A stretch of 64,000 nucleotides of DNA from Neorhizobium huautlense (GTDB lineage: Bacteria; Pseudomonadota; Alphaproteobacteria; Rhizobiales; Rhizobiaceae). The stretch covers positions 1 to 64,000 of the forward strand of contig NZ_JAUSRF010000024.1 in the NCBI RefSeq assembly GCF_030811685.1, read 5' to 3'. Below are positions 49,074-57,378 of the stretch, piece by piece; the stretch's first letter is position 1, and the number at the start of each line of letters is the position of its first letter. Position numbers and translations under genes: made by a program. A model generated the notes under the pieces. The model saw only the letters and a list, made by a program, of their open reading frames with translations, ran no database searches and had not been told where the DNA came from.

Positions 49074-49475
49074 GTGATATCGATCTACGAAGACCTTGTG
49101 CGGGATGCGCGAAAAGCCGGCCTCCTGAAAAAGCTAGTGCCGGTATCGGCCGAGCATCTGCCCGTGCTGGAAACGCAGTTCGGGCAGATCCCGGCGGACT
49201 ATGTCGCGTTTCTGCGGGACGTCGGGGCGGGACCGCTCGGCGATGATCGCTACATGCTTTACACCGGCTTGCTGACCCCGGACGAAATTTTTGGCCAGGT
49301 CTCTCCGGCGCTGTCGGACCTGCTTCTTTTCGGCGACGACTTTCAAGGATTTTCGCAGGCGTTCGATCCGGGAACCTGGTCCGTGGTCGAAATCGATGGC
49401 ACGGATATGGGCGTCACGGCGCTTGCCCCGTCTTTCGAAACCTTCATTCGAAACAGGATCGATCAGCTTCTTTAA
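49074..49475 (+). CDS. SMI1/KNR4 (SUKH) family protein
   Basis: A 133-residue protein from the GTG at 49074 (CCGAGG site), 16 bases after the kinase gene. The SUKH fold pattern is seen in ETQFGQIPADYVAFLRDVGAG and the late FDPGTWSVVEIDG. Family members are often immunity proteins against toxins or nucleases, but standalone copies exist in many genomes. No toxin or polymorphic-toxin gene is seen nearby, so a housekeeping role with the kinase is equally possible. Confidence 0.7.
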   Translation: MISIYEDLVRDARKAGLLKKLVPVSAEHLPVLETQFGQIPADYVAFLRDVGAGPLGDDRYMLYTGLLTPDEIFGQVSPALSDLLLFGDDFQGFSQAFDPGTWSVVEIDGTDMGVTALAPSFETFIRNRIDQLL

Positions 49476-49478
49476 ATG

Positions 49479-49516
49479 AAAAAGGCTCCACCGATGTTCG
49501 TCGGCGGAGCCTTTTT
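49479..49516. terminator. Bidirectional terminator between the SUKH gene and pgi
   Basis: The 16-bp stem AAAAAGGCTCCACCGA / TCGGCGGAGCCTTTTT has one mismatch and flanking A/T runs that give a T-run in both directions. It sits between convergent genes. Confidence 0.9.
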
Positions 49517-49534
49517 ATTATTCAATGCGACAGC

Positions 49535-51160
49535 TTATTTCTTCAGCCCCGCCAGCGTCTTCACCAGCCCTTGCGTCGACGAGTCATGGCCGGCAGCGCT
49601 TTCCTTGCCTTCCACCACCGGCAGCAGGCCGGTCGCAAGCTCCTTGCCGAGCTCGACGCCCCACTGGTCGAAGGAGTTGATGCGGAACAGCACGCCTTCC
49701 ACGAACACGCGGTGTTCGTAAAGCGCCACCAGACGGCCGAAGGCAAACGGTGTCAGCTTGTCGTAGACAAAGGTGATCGACGGGCGGTTGCCGGTAAACA
49801 CGCGATGCGGCGCGATGAAATCGGCTTGTCTGTCGTCCATGCCTTTGTCGGTCAGCTGCTTTTTGGCTTCCTCGAAGGTGCGGCCCTTCATCAGCGCTTC
49901 GGATTGCGCCAGAACATTGGCGATCAGCAGGTCGTGCTGGTGGCGAAGCTCCGGTTCAAAGCTATTGGCGGCGATCATGAACTCGGCCGGGATGATGCTC
50001 GTGCCCTGATGGATCAGCTGGTAAAACGCGTGCTGGCCGTTGGTGCCTGGCTCGCCCCAGACGACCGGGCCGGACTGGCCCTCGACCGGCGTGCCGTCGA
50101 TGGTGACGCCCTTGCCGTTGGATTCCATGTCGAGCTGCTGCAGATAGGCCGGAAAACGCGACAGGCGCTGGTCATAGGGCAGGATGGCGCGGGTCGGGTA
50201 ACCCAGCGCATTGCGATGGTAATAACCGATCAGGCCGAGCAGCATCGGAAGGTTCTTTTCCGTCGGCGCGGTGCGGAAATGCGTGTCCATCGCATGCGCG
50301 CCGTCGAGGAAATGGCCAAAATTTTCCGGGCCGATGGCGATCATGAGCGGCAGGCCGATGGCAGACCAGATCGAATAACGGCCACCGACCCAATCCCAGA
50401 AACCGAACACTCGGTCCTGATCGATGCCGAAAGCGGCAACCTTGTCGAGGGCCGTGGAAACGGCGCAGAAATGATGCTGAACGGCGTCGTCACCCAGGGC
50501 GTCGGCCACGAACCTGCGCGCCGTCTGGGCATTGGTCATGGTCTCGATGGTGGTGAACGTCTTGGAAGCGACGATGAACAGCGTCGTTTCCGGCTCCACC
50601 AGTTTCAGCGTATCGGCAATATGCGCGCCATCGATATTGGAAACGAAATGGGCGCGCGGCCCGTCATGATAAGGCGCGAGCGCCAGCGTCGCCATGACCG
50701 GGCCGAGATCAGAGCCGCCGATGCCGATATTGACCACGTCGGTGATCGCCTTGCCGGTCGCACCCTTCAGCGATCCGGAACGGATGCCTTCTGCGAACTT
50801 GCCCATGGCGGCCAGCACGGCGTTGACGTCGGGCATCACATCCTTGCCATCGACCAATACCGGATTGTTGGTACGGTTGCGCAGCGCAGTGTGCAAAACG
50901 GCGCGGTTCTCGGTGAAATTGATGGCAACGCCGGAGAACATGTCTTCGCGTTTTTCGGCCACGCCACCGGCTTCCGCCAGTTCGACGAGCAGGGCAAGGA
51001 TTTCGGCATTCACAGCGGTCTTGGAGAAATCCATGGTGAGATCCTCGGCGGAAACGCTGAATTTCTCGAAACGCTGCGGGTCGCTCGCAAAGGCGGCGCG
51101 AATATCGGTTGCCTTGGTGGCGGCAGCGGTGGATTTCAGTTTTTCGACGATCGCCTGCAT
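49535..51160 (-). CDS. pgi: Glucose-6-phosphate isomerase
   Basis: Interconverts glucose-6-phosphate and fructose-6-phosphate. From the ATG at 51160 the protein has 541 residues, starting MQAIVEKLKSTAAATKATDI; the 42-residue extension upstream is not family-like. Signatures VNIGIGGSDLGPVMAT, FIVASKTFTTIETMTNA and the catalytic region GWGVELGK-like (DQWGVELGKELA) are present. It ends at a strong bidirectional terminator. Confidence 0.96.
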   Translation of the reverse strand: MQAIVEKLKSTAAATKATDIRAAFASDPQRFEKFSVSAEDLTMDFSKTAVNAEILALLVELAEAGGVAEKREDMFSGVAINFTENRAVLHTALRNRTNNPVLVDGKDVMPDVNAVLAAMGKFAEGIRSGSLKGATGKAITDVVNIGIGGSDLGPVMATLALAPYHDGPRAHFVSNIDGAHIADTLKLVEPETTLFIVASKTFTTIETMTNAQTARRFVADALGDDAVQHHFCAVSTALDKVAAFGIDQDRVFGFWDWVGGRYSIWSAIGLPLMIAIGPENFGHFLDGAHAMDTHFRTAPTEKNLPMLLGLIGYYHRNALGYPTRAILPYDQRLSRFPAYLQQLDMESNGKGVTIDGTPVEGQSGPVVWGEPGTNGQHAFYQLIHQGTSIIPAEFMIAANSFEPELRHQHDLLIANVLAQSEALMKGRTFEEAKKQLTDKGMDDRQADFIAPHRVFTGNRPSITFVYDKLTPFAFGRLVALYEHRVFVEGVLFRINSFDQWGVELGKELATGLLPVVEGKESAAGHDSSTQGLVKTLAGLKK

Positions 51161-51312
51161 GGCTTGCTCCTGACGGTGCGCACATAAAATGCGGAATGGG
51201 AGGTACGGATAGGATGAACGGGAACCTATTCGCTTTGCCGTGCAAATCAAGCCTTGTCGGCCCGCCAAGTGGCCTGGGCGAGCCATGTTCGCATGGCGGA
51301 TAAAAATATCGA

Positions 51313-52554
51313 TCAGCGGCCGACGGCGGTCTCGACCGTGTTGCCGACGGCACGACCAAAGCGGTCTACCTGATCGCCATAATTGCGACGTGTGGCCGGA
51401 TCGAAGATCGAAATCGGCGCATTGACGGCAACGCTTGCGGCTCCGCCGACCGTCTGCGCCGTGCCGAGCGCCACCGCGCCGATGCGGTCACCCAGGCCGA
51501 CGTCGCTGTCGGTCACGGTCTGGCCGGCGATCAGGCGGTTGCCGAGCAGTTTGACCACTTCCGGGCTTTCCGCAAATTTGCCGTGATTGAGCCGGTCGCC
51601 GCCTTTCAGCGCCGTCAGGTCGAGAACGACGATGCCCTGTTTTTCGAATTCGGAACGATAGGGCTCGACGGTCGGGTCCACCTGGCCGAGCCGGTCGATA
51701 TTGCCGGAAATTCGGCGCGACAGGCTGAGCGCGCGGTCGTCACGGGATACGAACAGGGTGAAATGCGGGCCCTTGGGGCCGATCTCGGCGATCTGCCGGC
51801 CAAACACGTCGACGTCGAGGTCAGGGGAGGCAAGGATGACGTTCTGGATTTTCGGGGCCACCCGGCCGTCGCGGATGGCCATCTGGCGCAATGCTTCCAC
51901 CGTCACCCACGAACCCATGGAATGCGCCATCACCACCACTTCACCCACTTCCGGGTTTTTCGCGATGGTGCGCAACATGTCTTCCAGCGCATCGCGCGAA
52001 TAGTTGGTGCTTTCCTTGTCGTAATTATAGGCGAAGATGCTGCCGCGCGACGGCCACGTGAACAGGATCGGTGCCACGTCTGCACCACTGTCATGCACGA
52101 TCTGCGCATAACGATAGATGGCGTCTTCATAACGGTTGTTGAAGCCGTGAACGAACACCATCACCCGTTTGCTCTTGGGCAGGTGATCGTGCAGCCAGCG
52201 ATGCGCCTGTGGCTTCTCCATCGGGGTTACCGAAAGCGTGGCGAATTCCTTGTCCGGGTTGGCCGGCAGTTTTTTCGGCCACTGGACCTGACCTGCCTCG
52301 CGCGCGCTGTCGGGCGGAATGGATACGGCGATCTCGGTAATGGCCGGTTCGGCGCCGCGTTCACCGGAAAAAAGCACGCCGGGCGTTTCCGAAGGGCGGC
52401 GCGTTGTGGCAACCAGAACATCGACCTTGGAAGCACCGGAAACAGATGCTGCAGCCGTGGGGATCAGCACACCTTCAGGCCGGCCGGCGCAGCTCGAAAG
52501 AACGCCGAGCACTGCCGAAAGCGCAATGATCCGATGATAAGAGGTGATACGCAC
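51313..52554 (-). CDS. DUF900 alpha/beta-hydrolase lipoprotein
   Basis: A 413-residue predicted lipoprotein: the signal sequence ends in the lipobox LSSC (Cys22). The alpha/beta-hydrolase part (about 110-330) shows FVHGFNNRYEDA and the nucleophile elbow AHSMGSW (Ser in SMG), followed by ILASPDLDVDVF. DUF900 proteins are uncharacterised esterase-like enzymes common in rhizobia. The C-terminal region (about 340-413) resembles a separate small module. It lies on the same strand as pgi, upstream of it. Confidence 0.82.
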   Translation of the reverse strand: MRITSYHRIIALSAVLGVLSSCAGRPEGVLIPTAAASVSGASKVDVLVATTRRPSETPGVLFSGERGAEPAITEIAVSIPPDSAREAGQVQWPKKLPANPDKEFATLSVTPMEKPQAHRWLHDHLPKSKRVMVFVHGFNNRYEDAIYRYAQIVHDSGADVAPILFTWPSRGSIFAYNYDKESTNYSRDALEDMLRTIAKNPEVGEVVVMAHSMGSWVTVEALRQMAIRDGRVAPKIQNVILASPDLDVDVFGRQIAEIGPKGPHFTLFVSRDDRALSLSRRISGNIDRLGQVDPTVEPYRSEFEKQGIVVLDLTALKGGDRLNHGKFAESPEVVKLLGNRLIAGQTVTDSDVGLGDRIGAVALGTAQTVGGAASVAVNAPISIFDPATRRNYGDQVDRFGRAVGNTVETAVGR

Positions 52555-52698
52555 GCACGCTCCACGTTGCCAGCCAGGGGCTACAGCTAGTTCACCTTGG
52601 GGCGTGCGTCCATTGTTTTGAGGATGTTCAGGCCGGACATGGCTGGAGACTGTCGCAAGGATGCAACGCGTTTTCAGTCACTCCAGCCCTGCCAACCG

Positions 52699-54399
52699 TC
52701 AGGCACGCAGCATCCGCCGCAGAATCTTGCCGACATTCGATTTCGGCAGCTCATCACGGAACTCGATGAAACGCGGCCGCTTGTAATTGGTGAGATTGGC
52801 CACGCAGTGGGCCTTCAGGTCCGCTTCGGTCAGGTTCGGGTCCTTCTTCACCACGAAGATTTTCACCGCCTCGCCGGAATGTTCACAAGGCACGCCGATC
52901 GCCGCGCATTCCAGCACGCCCGGATGCATGGCGACCACTTCCTCGACTTCGTTCGGATAAACGTTGAAGCCGGAAACGAGGATCATATCCTTCTTGCGGT
53001 CGACGATCTTCGTGTAGCCGCGTGCATCCATGTAGCCCATGTCGCCGGTGCGGAAGAAACCGTCCGCCGTCATCACCTTGGCTGTTTCGTCGGGCCTGTT
53101 CCAGTAACCGGCCATGACCTGCGGGCCACGGATGCAGATTTCCCCGACGCCACCCAGTTCGACGTCGTTTCCGTCATCGTCGCGGATGGCGAGGTCCGTC
53201 GAAGAAACAGGCAGACCGATCATGCCGGAAAATTCGCGATTGTTGCAGCGGTTCGCCGTGGCGACCGGCGAGGTTTCCGACAAGCCGTATCCCTCGGTAA
53301 TCGGGCAACCCGTCATGGAGAGCCATCGCTCCGCCACCGGTCGCTGTACCGACATGCCGCCACCGAAGGCCAGCATCAGGGACGAGAAATCGAGTTTCTG
53401 GAATTCGGCATTGTTCATCAGTGCGTTGAACAATGTGTTGAGACCCGGGAAAACGTGGATCGGGTATTTCTTCAACTCGCCCACAAGCGCCGGCAGATCG
53501 CGCGGATTCGGGATGAGGATATTGTTGCTGCCGGTCGCCATGCCCATCAGCGAATTCACGGTCAATGCGAAAATGTGATAAAGCGGCAGTGCGCAGAGAA
53601 ACTGCAGCTGTTCCGGGCGCTGCTTGCCGATAAAGGCAGAATCGAGCCAGACACTCATCTGCTCCTTGTTGGCAAGCAGGTTGGCGTGCGTCAGCGCCGC
53701 GCCTTTGGAAATGCCGGTCGTGCCGCCCGTATATTGCAGGAAGGCGATATCACTGGCCGAAACCTCGACCGGTTGCAGCGACTGGCTCGCCCCCGTGGAA
53801 AGCGCCGACTTGAAGCTGAGGGCAGAAGGGATAGACCATGCCGGTACCAGCTTTTTCACCCGGCGCACGACGAGATTGACGATATGGCCCTTGAGGCCCA
53901 GCATGTCGCCCATGGTGGTCACCACGACATGGCGCAAAGGCGTCTTTCCCAGAACCTGCTGAACCGTGTTGGCAAAATTCTCCAGCACAAAAATCACGGT
54001 CGCGCCGGAATCGTTGATCTGGTGTTCCAGTTCGCGCGGCGTATAGAGCGGGTTGACGTTGACCACGATCATGCCGGCGCGAAGAATGCCGTAGACCGTC
54101 ACCGGGTTCTGCAGGATGTTCGGCATCATCACGGCAACGCGGTCGCCCTTTTTCAGGCCTTGAGCCTGCAAAAAGGCTGCAATCTTGCGGCTTTCGCGTT
54201 CCATCGCCTCATAGGTGAGGCCCTTGCCCATGCTGGTGAAAGCAGTGCGGCCGGCGTAGCGCTGGCAGCTTTCCTCGAACAGTTCACCCAGCGACTGGTG
54301 GCTGAGCGGCGGCAGTTCGGCCGGCACGTTCGGTGGATAGGATGCCAGCCAGATTTTTTCGACAGGCGTCTGCGCCTGTGCGGCAGCAAGATCAGTCAT
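52699..54399 (-). CDS. fadD: Long-chain acyl-CoA synthetase FadD
   Basis: Activates free fatty acids to acyl-CoA. From the ATG at 54399 (GGAGGGAG site) the protein has 566 residues. AMP-binding motifs YTGGTTGISKGAALTH, GYGLSETSP and the hinge DRKKDMILVSGFNVYP are intact, and the catalytic lysine is near the end (SNVGKILRR). A 7-bp-arm palindrome lies 172 bases upstream. The start of the longer open frame is rejected. Confidence 0.95.
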   Translation of the reverse strand: MTDLAAAQAQTPVEKIWLASYPPNVPAELPPLSHQSLGELFEESCQRYAGRTAFTSMGKGLTYEAMERESRKIAAFLQAQGLKKGDRVAVMMPNILQNPVTVYGILRAGMIVVNVNPLYTPRELEHQINDSGATVIFVLENFANTVQQVLGKTPLRHVVVTTMGDMLGLKGHIVNLVVRRVKKLVPAWSIPSALSFKSALSTGASQSLQPVEVSASDIAFLQYTGGTTGISKGAALTHANLLANKEQMSVWLDSAFIGKQRPEQLQFLCALPLYHIFALTVNSLMGMATGSNNILIPNPRDLPALVGELKKYPIHVFPGLNTLFNALMNNAEFQKLDFSSLMLAFGGGMSVQRPVAERWLSMTGCPITEGYGLSETSPVATANRCNNREFSGMIGLPVSSTDLAIRDDDGNDVELGGVGEICIRGPQVMAGYWNRPDETAKVMTADGFFRTGDMGYMDARGYTKIVDRKKDMILVSGFNVYPNEVEEVVAMHPGVLECAAIGVPCEHSGEAVKIFVVKKDPNLTEADLKAHCVANLTNYKRPRFIEFRDELPKSNVGKILRRMLRA

Positions 54400-54570
54400 T
54401 TCATTCTCCCTCCCTTTTGTCGGCGTTCCGTCTCCGGCCGCCCTTAGCTGGGAAGCGGAAGCCATACTGCCTCAATGTGACAAGCGCAAAGGTCCTCCCA
54501 CCTTTTCACCTGTCCAGCAGTATCGCACGGACATGGCCTGATCGGCCAATCACGAGAAGATTAGATAACC

Positions 54571-54586
54571 TTGACGTAAACGTCAA
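54571..54586 (-). promoter_or_regulatory. Palindromic operator before fadD (LiuR-like)
   Basis: TTGACGTAAACGTCAA has perfect 7-base arms with a 2-base centre. It resembles, as I recall it, the LiuR palindrome of MerR-family regulators of branched-chain and fatty-acid catabolism. It lies between fadD and the PRC-barrel gene and could serve either, but fadD is the functional match. No liuR-like gene is in the window. Confidence 0.45.
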
Positions 54587-54632
54587 TTGAGCTTGACGAC
54601 CGTCACTTCCGAAAGAGTCTCGGTATTTTTCA

Positions 54633-54657
54633 GGAACCAAGCCGGCAGTGGCGGGTT
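54633..54657 (+). promoter_or_regulatory. EcfG-type promoter of the PRC-barrel gene
   Basis: GGAAC (54633-54637) is followed after exactly 18 bases by TT (54656-54657), fitting GGAAC-N18-TT of the alphaproteobacterial general stress sigma factor. The implied leader is about 40 bases. Confidence 0.65.
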
Positions 54658-54702
54658 GTGTCTGTGTAATTCGAACGTGCAATCAACAAGAGGAGGTGCA
54701 TC

Positions 54703-55095
54703 ATGTTGCATCAGGAACCCCGCGCCGGTCAGGACCCTTACGTCAAGGACAGCCACTCCCTGATTGCCAGCGACAAGGTCGAGGGCACCAAGGTCTACGG
54801 TGCCGATAACAAGCGTATCGGTTCGATCGAGCGACTTCTTCTCGAAAAACGCGGCGGCCGTGTCGCTTATGCTGTTCTCAGCTTCGGCGGCTTCCTCGGC
54901 ATTGGTGATGACTATTATCCGCTGCCCTGGGAAAAGCTGCGTTACGACGAAGAGCTCGATGGCTACCGCATCGACCTGACCAAGGACCAGATCACCGGCG
55001 CGCCGCGTTATTCGGATCTGGATGACGAAAGCTGGTACAGCGCTAATGATCGCAAGGTCTACGATTATTATGGCGTGCCGCCATACTGGATGTAA
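54703..55095 (+). CDS. PRC-barrel domain protein
   Basis: A 130-residue protein with a PRC-barrel at about 15-90 (LIASDKVEGTKVYGADNKRIG, RVAYAVLSFGGFLGIGDDYYPLPWEKL) and a Tyr/Asp-rich tail ending YYGVPPYWM. Proteins of this type are common general-stress products in rhizobia, and related domains occur in photosystem and RNA-processing proteins. A GAGGAGG site precedes the ATG and an EcfG-like promoter lies 46 bases upstream. A terminator follows. Confidence 0.9.
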   Translation: MLHQEPRAGQDPYVKDSHSLIASDKVEGTKVYGADNKRIGSIERLLLEKRGGRVAYAVLSFGGFLGIGDDYYPLPWEKLRYDEELDGYRIDLTKDQITGAPRYSDLDDESWYSANDRKVYDYYGVPPYWM

Positions 55096-55125
55096 GGCCT
55101 GAGCAATAGCTTGGGTATTCATGAG

Positions 55126-55154
55126 AAGAGGCTCCGCTTGCGGGGCCTCTTTTC
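55126..55154 (+). terminator. Terminator after the PRC-barrel gene
   Basis: AAGAGGCTCCG pairs with CGGGGCCTCTT (one G-T pair) and is followed by TTCG. It lies 30 bases after the stop codon. Confidence 0.85.
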
Positions 55155-55240
55155 GTTTGTTTAAGGTTGTCGCGGCACAATGCGTCGATCTCGAATTCGG
55201 CCGTTTTACCTTGACGGCCCGGCACTGCAGCGACCTTGGC

Positions 55241-56371
55241 ATGAGCGGACAGCAAATCATCATACGCGATTTCGAAGCGGGCGATATCGAAGGCGTGGCG
55301 CGCATGTTCCAGCGCACTTTTCGAGGCCACGGGGGGCGACGCCATGCCGGTGACGGGCAAAAGATCTCGAAAACACTCGTGGCCAGCATCGAGCAGTCCT
55401 TTTTCAGGCATCCGTGGAATGAGCCGGGACTGCATTCGAAAGTCGCGGTGGATGAAGCCGGTCGTGTTGTCGGTTTTATCGGCGTCACGCCCGCAAGGCT
55501 GGAATTCGAGGGCCGCTCGCTGCTTGCCGCCTTTGCGGGCTCGATGATGGTGGATGATCCCAAGGCCAATCCGCTGATCGGCGCGCGTCTGCTGCGTGCC
55601 TTTCTGGCCGGCCCGCAGGATATTTCGCTCACTGAAACCGCCAACCATACGGCGCTTGGCATGTGGCAGAAGCTCGGCCATCCGCTCGATCCGGCCTATA
55701 GCCTCAACTGGATGCGGATACTCCGCCCGGCATCGACCGCCTTGCAATTGCTGGAATGGCGGGTTCCGTTCGCACGTTTGCTGCGCCCGTTCGGCCGTAT
55801 TGCCGATCGCGCCATTGCCGTCATCCGCCGCCCCTCGTTCGGCGGTGGTGAGGCGCGCAGGCTCACGTTTCGCGATGTCACGGCGGAAGAATTCGGCAGG
55901 GCGATGCTGGTTCTGAAGGACGTGTTTGCCATGCGCCCGCAATGGGATGCGCAGAGCATAGACTGGCTCATCGCTCAGTCCGAACAGAAGCGCAGTTTCG
56001 GTTATCCCGAATGGCGCGTCGCTTATGGCCCGGATGGACGTCCGCAGGCGGCTTACGTCTATTTCGCCAAGGCCGGCGGCATCGGCTGGGTGTTGCAGGC
56101 GCTGTCGCTGCCGGCAAGGGCAGGCGAGATGGTCGAGGACATTTTTGGTCATGCCTATAATTATGGATGCGCGTCGGTGCGCGGCGCGGCGCATCCGTGG
56201 CTCACGCCTGCTCTCCTGTCGCGCAAGGCCGTCTTTATGGGGCGCAGTTTTTATGTGGTCCATGCCAGGGACAAGGCGTTTCTGGAGCCGATCAAGACCG
56301 GGCAGGCGCTGATCAGCGGCATTGCCGGCGAGCGCTGGATGCCGCTGGTCGGCGACACGTTCGACGACTGA
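55241..56371 (+). CDS. GNAT-family N-acyltransferase, large type
   Basis: The ATG at 55241 gives 376 residues starting MSGQQIIIRDFEAGDIEGVARM. A GNAT domain is at about 1-160 (GRVVGFIGVTPARLEFEGRSL, VDDPKANPLIGARLLRAFL in place of a classical acetyl-CoA loop) and a second, poorly defined domain at about 190-376. The size suggests a two-domain acyltransferase. It ends 29 bases from the convergent nadE-like gene, so it may act with that operon, but this is inference from proximity. Confidence 0.75.
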   Translation: MSGQQIIIRDFEAGDIEGVARMFQRTFRGHGGRRHAGDGQKISKTLVASIEQSFFRHPWNEPGLHSKVAVDEAGRVVGFIGVTPARLEFEGRSLLAAFAGSMMVDDPKANPLIGARLLRAFLAGPQDISLTETANHTALGMWQKLGHPLDPAYSLNWMRILRPASTALQLLEWRVPFARLLRPFGRIADRAIAVIRRPSFGGGEARRLTFRDVTAEEFGRAMLVLKDVFAMRPQWDAQSIDWLIAQSEQKRSFGYPEWRVAYGPDGRPQAAYVYFAKAGGIGWVLQALSLPARAGEMVEDIFGHAYNYGCASVRGAAHPWLTPALLSRKAVFMGRSFYVVHARDKAFLEPIKTGQALISGIAGERWMPLVGDTFDD

Positions 56372-56400
56372 CGCAAATCAGCCGCCGAACTGTCTTCGGA

Positions 56401-57378
56401 TCAGTCGATCAGCCTTTTCGGCTCGGCATGAAGATATTCCGCCACCTTGCGTTTGGACGCGATATTGCGCCACACGGCATCCACCTGATCCGGCGTCAGG
56501 CCGGCCACGTCGCCGGTTTCCTCGCGTGAAACGCCGTTGTCGAGTGCATAGAGGCACAGGTCCATGCGGTCATAGGGCAGCGAGAAATAATATTCGTCCT
56601 GCCCCTGCGGCAGCGACCATGTGTCGGTGGTCGGCGGACGACGGCGGATTTCCTCCGGCACGCCAAGTGCCTCGGCCAACTGGTAGACCTGCGTTTTGTA
56701 GAGATGCGCGATCGGCTTGAAATCGGCAGCGCCATCGCCGTTTTTCACAAAGAAACCCTGATCGTATTCCAGCCGGTTCGGCGTGCCGGCAACGGCATAG
56801 TTCAGCCGGTCGGCGTGGTAATATTCGATCTGCTTGCGGGTGCGCTGCTTCATGTTGGCAGCCGCGATCATGCCGAGATAGACCTCCAGCGGCATGCGAT
56901 GACGGCTCTGCTCTCCGGCCGGATTGGCAACCACCAGCCAGGAAATGTTGTAGCCGCGGCCGGTCAGCGCATCTTCCAGCACCACCTTGCAGCCCCAGCC
57001 CTCGCCGAATTCCGGTACGACCTGACGGATAAAACCGTCGCGGCGGGTATAGCAACCGGCAGCGGCCAGTGCCGGGCCGATATCTTCCAGCACGGTTTCG
57101 ACGCCGGTGGCAGCCGCCAGCGCCTGACCCAGCCGCAGGCTGTCCGGATCGCTGTCATACTCGGGCATGAAAATGCCGGTGACTTTCTGCGGGCCGAAAG
57201 CTTTCGCGCAAAGCGCTGCCGTAACGCTGGAATCGATGCCGCCGGAAATGCCGAGCACCGCACCGCGCTTGCGCAGATCTTTCGCCACCGTCTCGCGCAG
57301 CCAGGCGCAGATGCGCTCGATCTCGGCGGCCGTGTCGAGCTTCAGGCTGTCTGCGGAAAATGTCTTGGTGCTTGCCAT
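56401..57378 (-). CDS. nadE: NadE-type ATP-pyrophosphatase (ammonia-dependent NAD synthetase family)
   Basis: A 325-residue protein with the PP-loop LGISGGIDSS (SGGIDSS at 45-51) and the later TPNRLEY...FFVKNGDGAADFKPIAHLYK region of NAD synthetases. It lacks the glutaminase domain, so ammonia is the expected donor. The ATG overlaps the ligase stop (TGATG). Cells with a full-length glutamine-dependent NadE do not need it, so in this operon it may amidate or adenylate a carrier-bound acid. The NAD synthetase call is therefore provisional. Confidence 0.75.
   Translation of the reverse strand: MASTKTFSADSLKLDTAAEIERICAWLRETVAKDLRKRGAVLGISGGIDSSVTAALCAKAFGPQKVTGIFMPEYDSDPDSLRLGQALAAATGVETVLEDIGPALAAAGCYTRRDGFIRQVVPEFGEGWGCKVVLEDALTGRGYNISWLVVANPAGEQSRHRMPLEVYLGMIAAANMKQRTRKQIEYYHADRLNYAVAGTPNRLEYDQGFFVKNGDGAADFKPIAHLYKTQVYQLAEALGVPEEIRRRPPTTDTWSLPQGQDEYYFSLPYDRMDLCLYALDNGVSREETGDVAGLTPDQVDAVWRNIASKRKVAEYLHAEPKRLID

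Noticed and set aside
52597..54447. Long forward open frame opposite fadD
   Set aside because: It is an antisense shadow of fadD; His/Gln/Arg-rich with no start signal.
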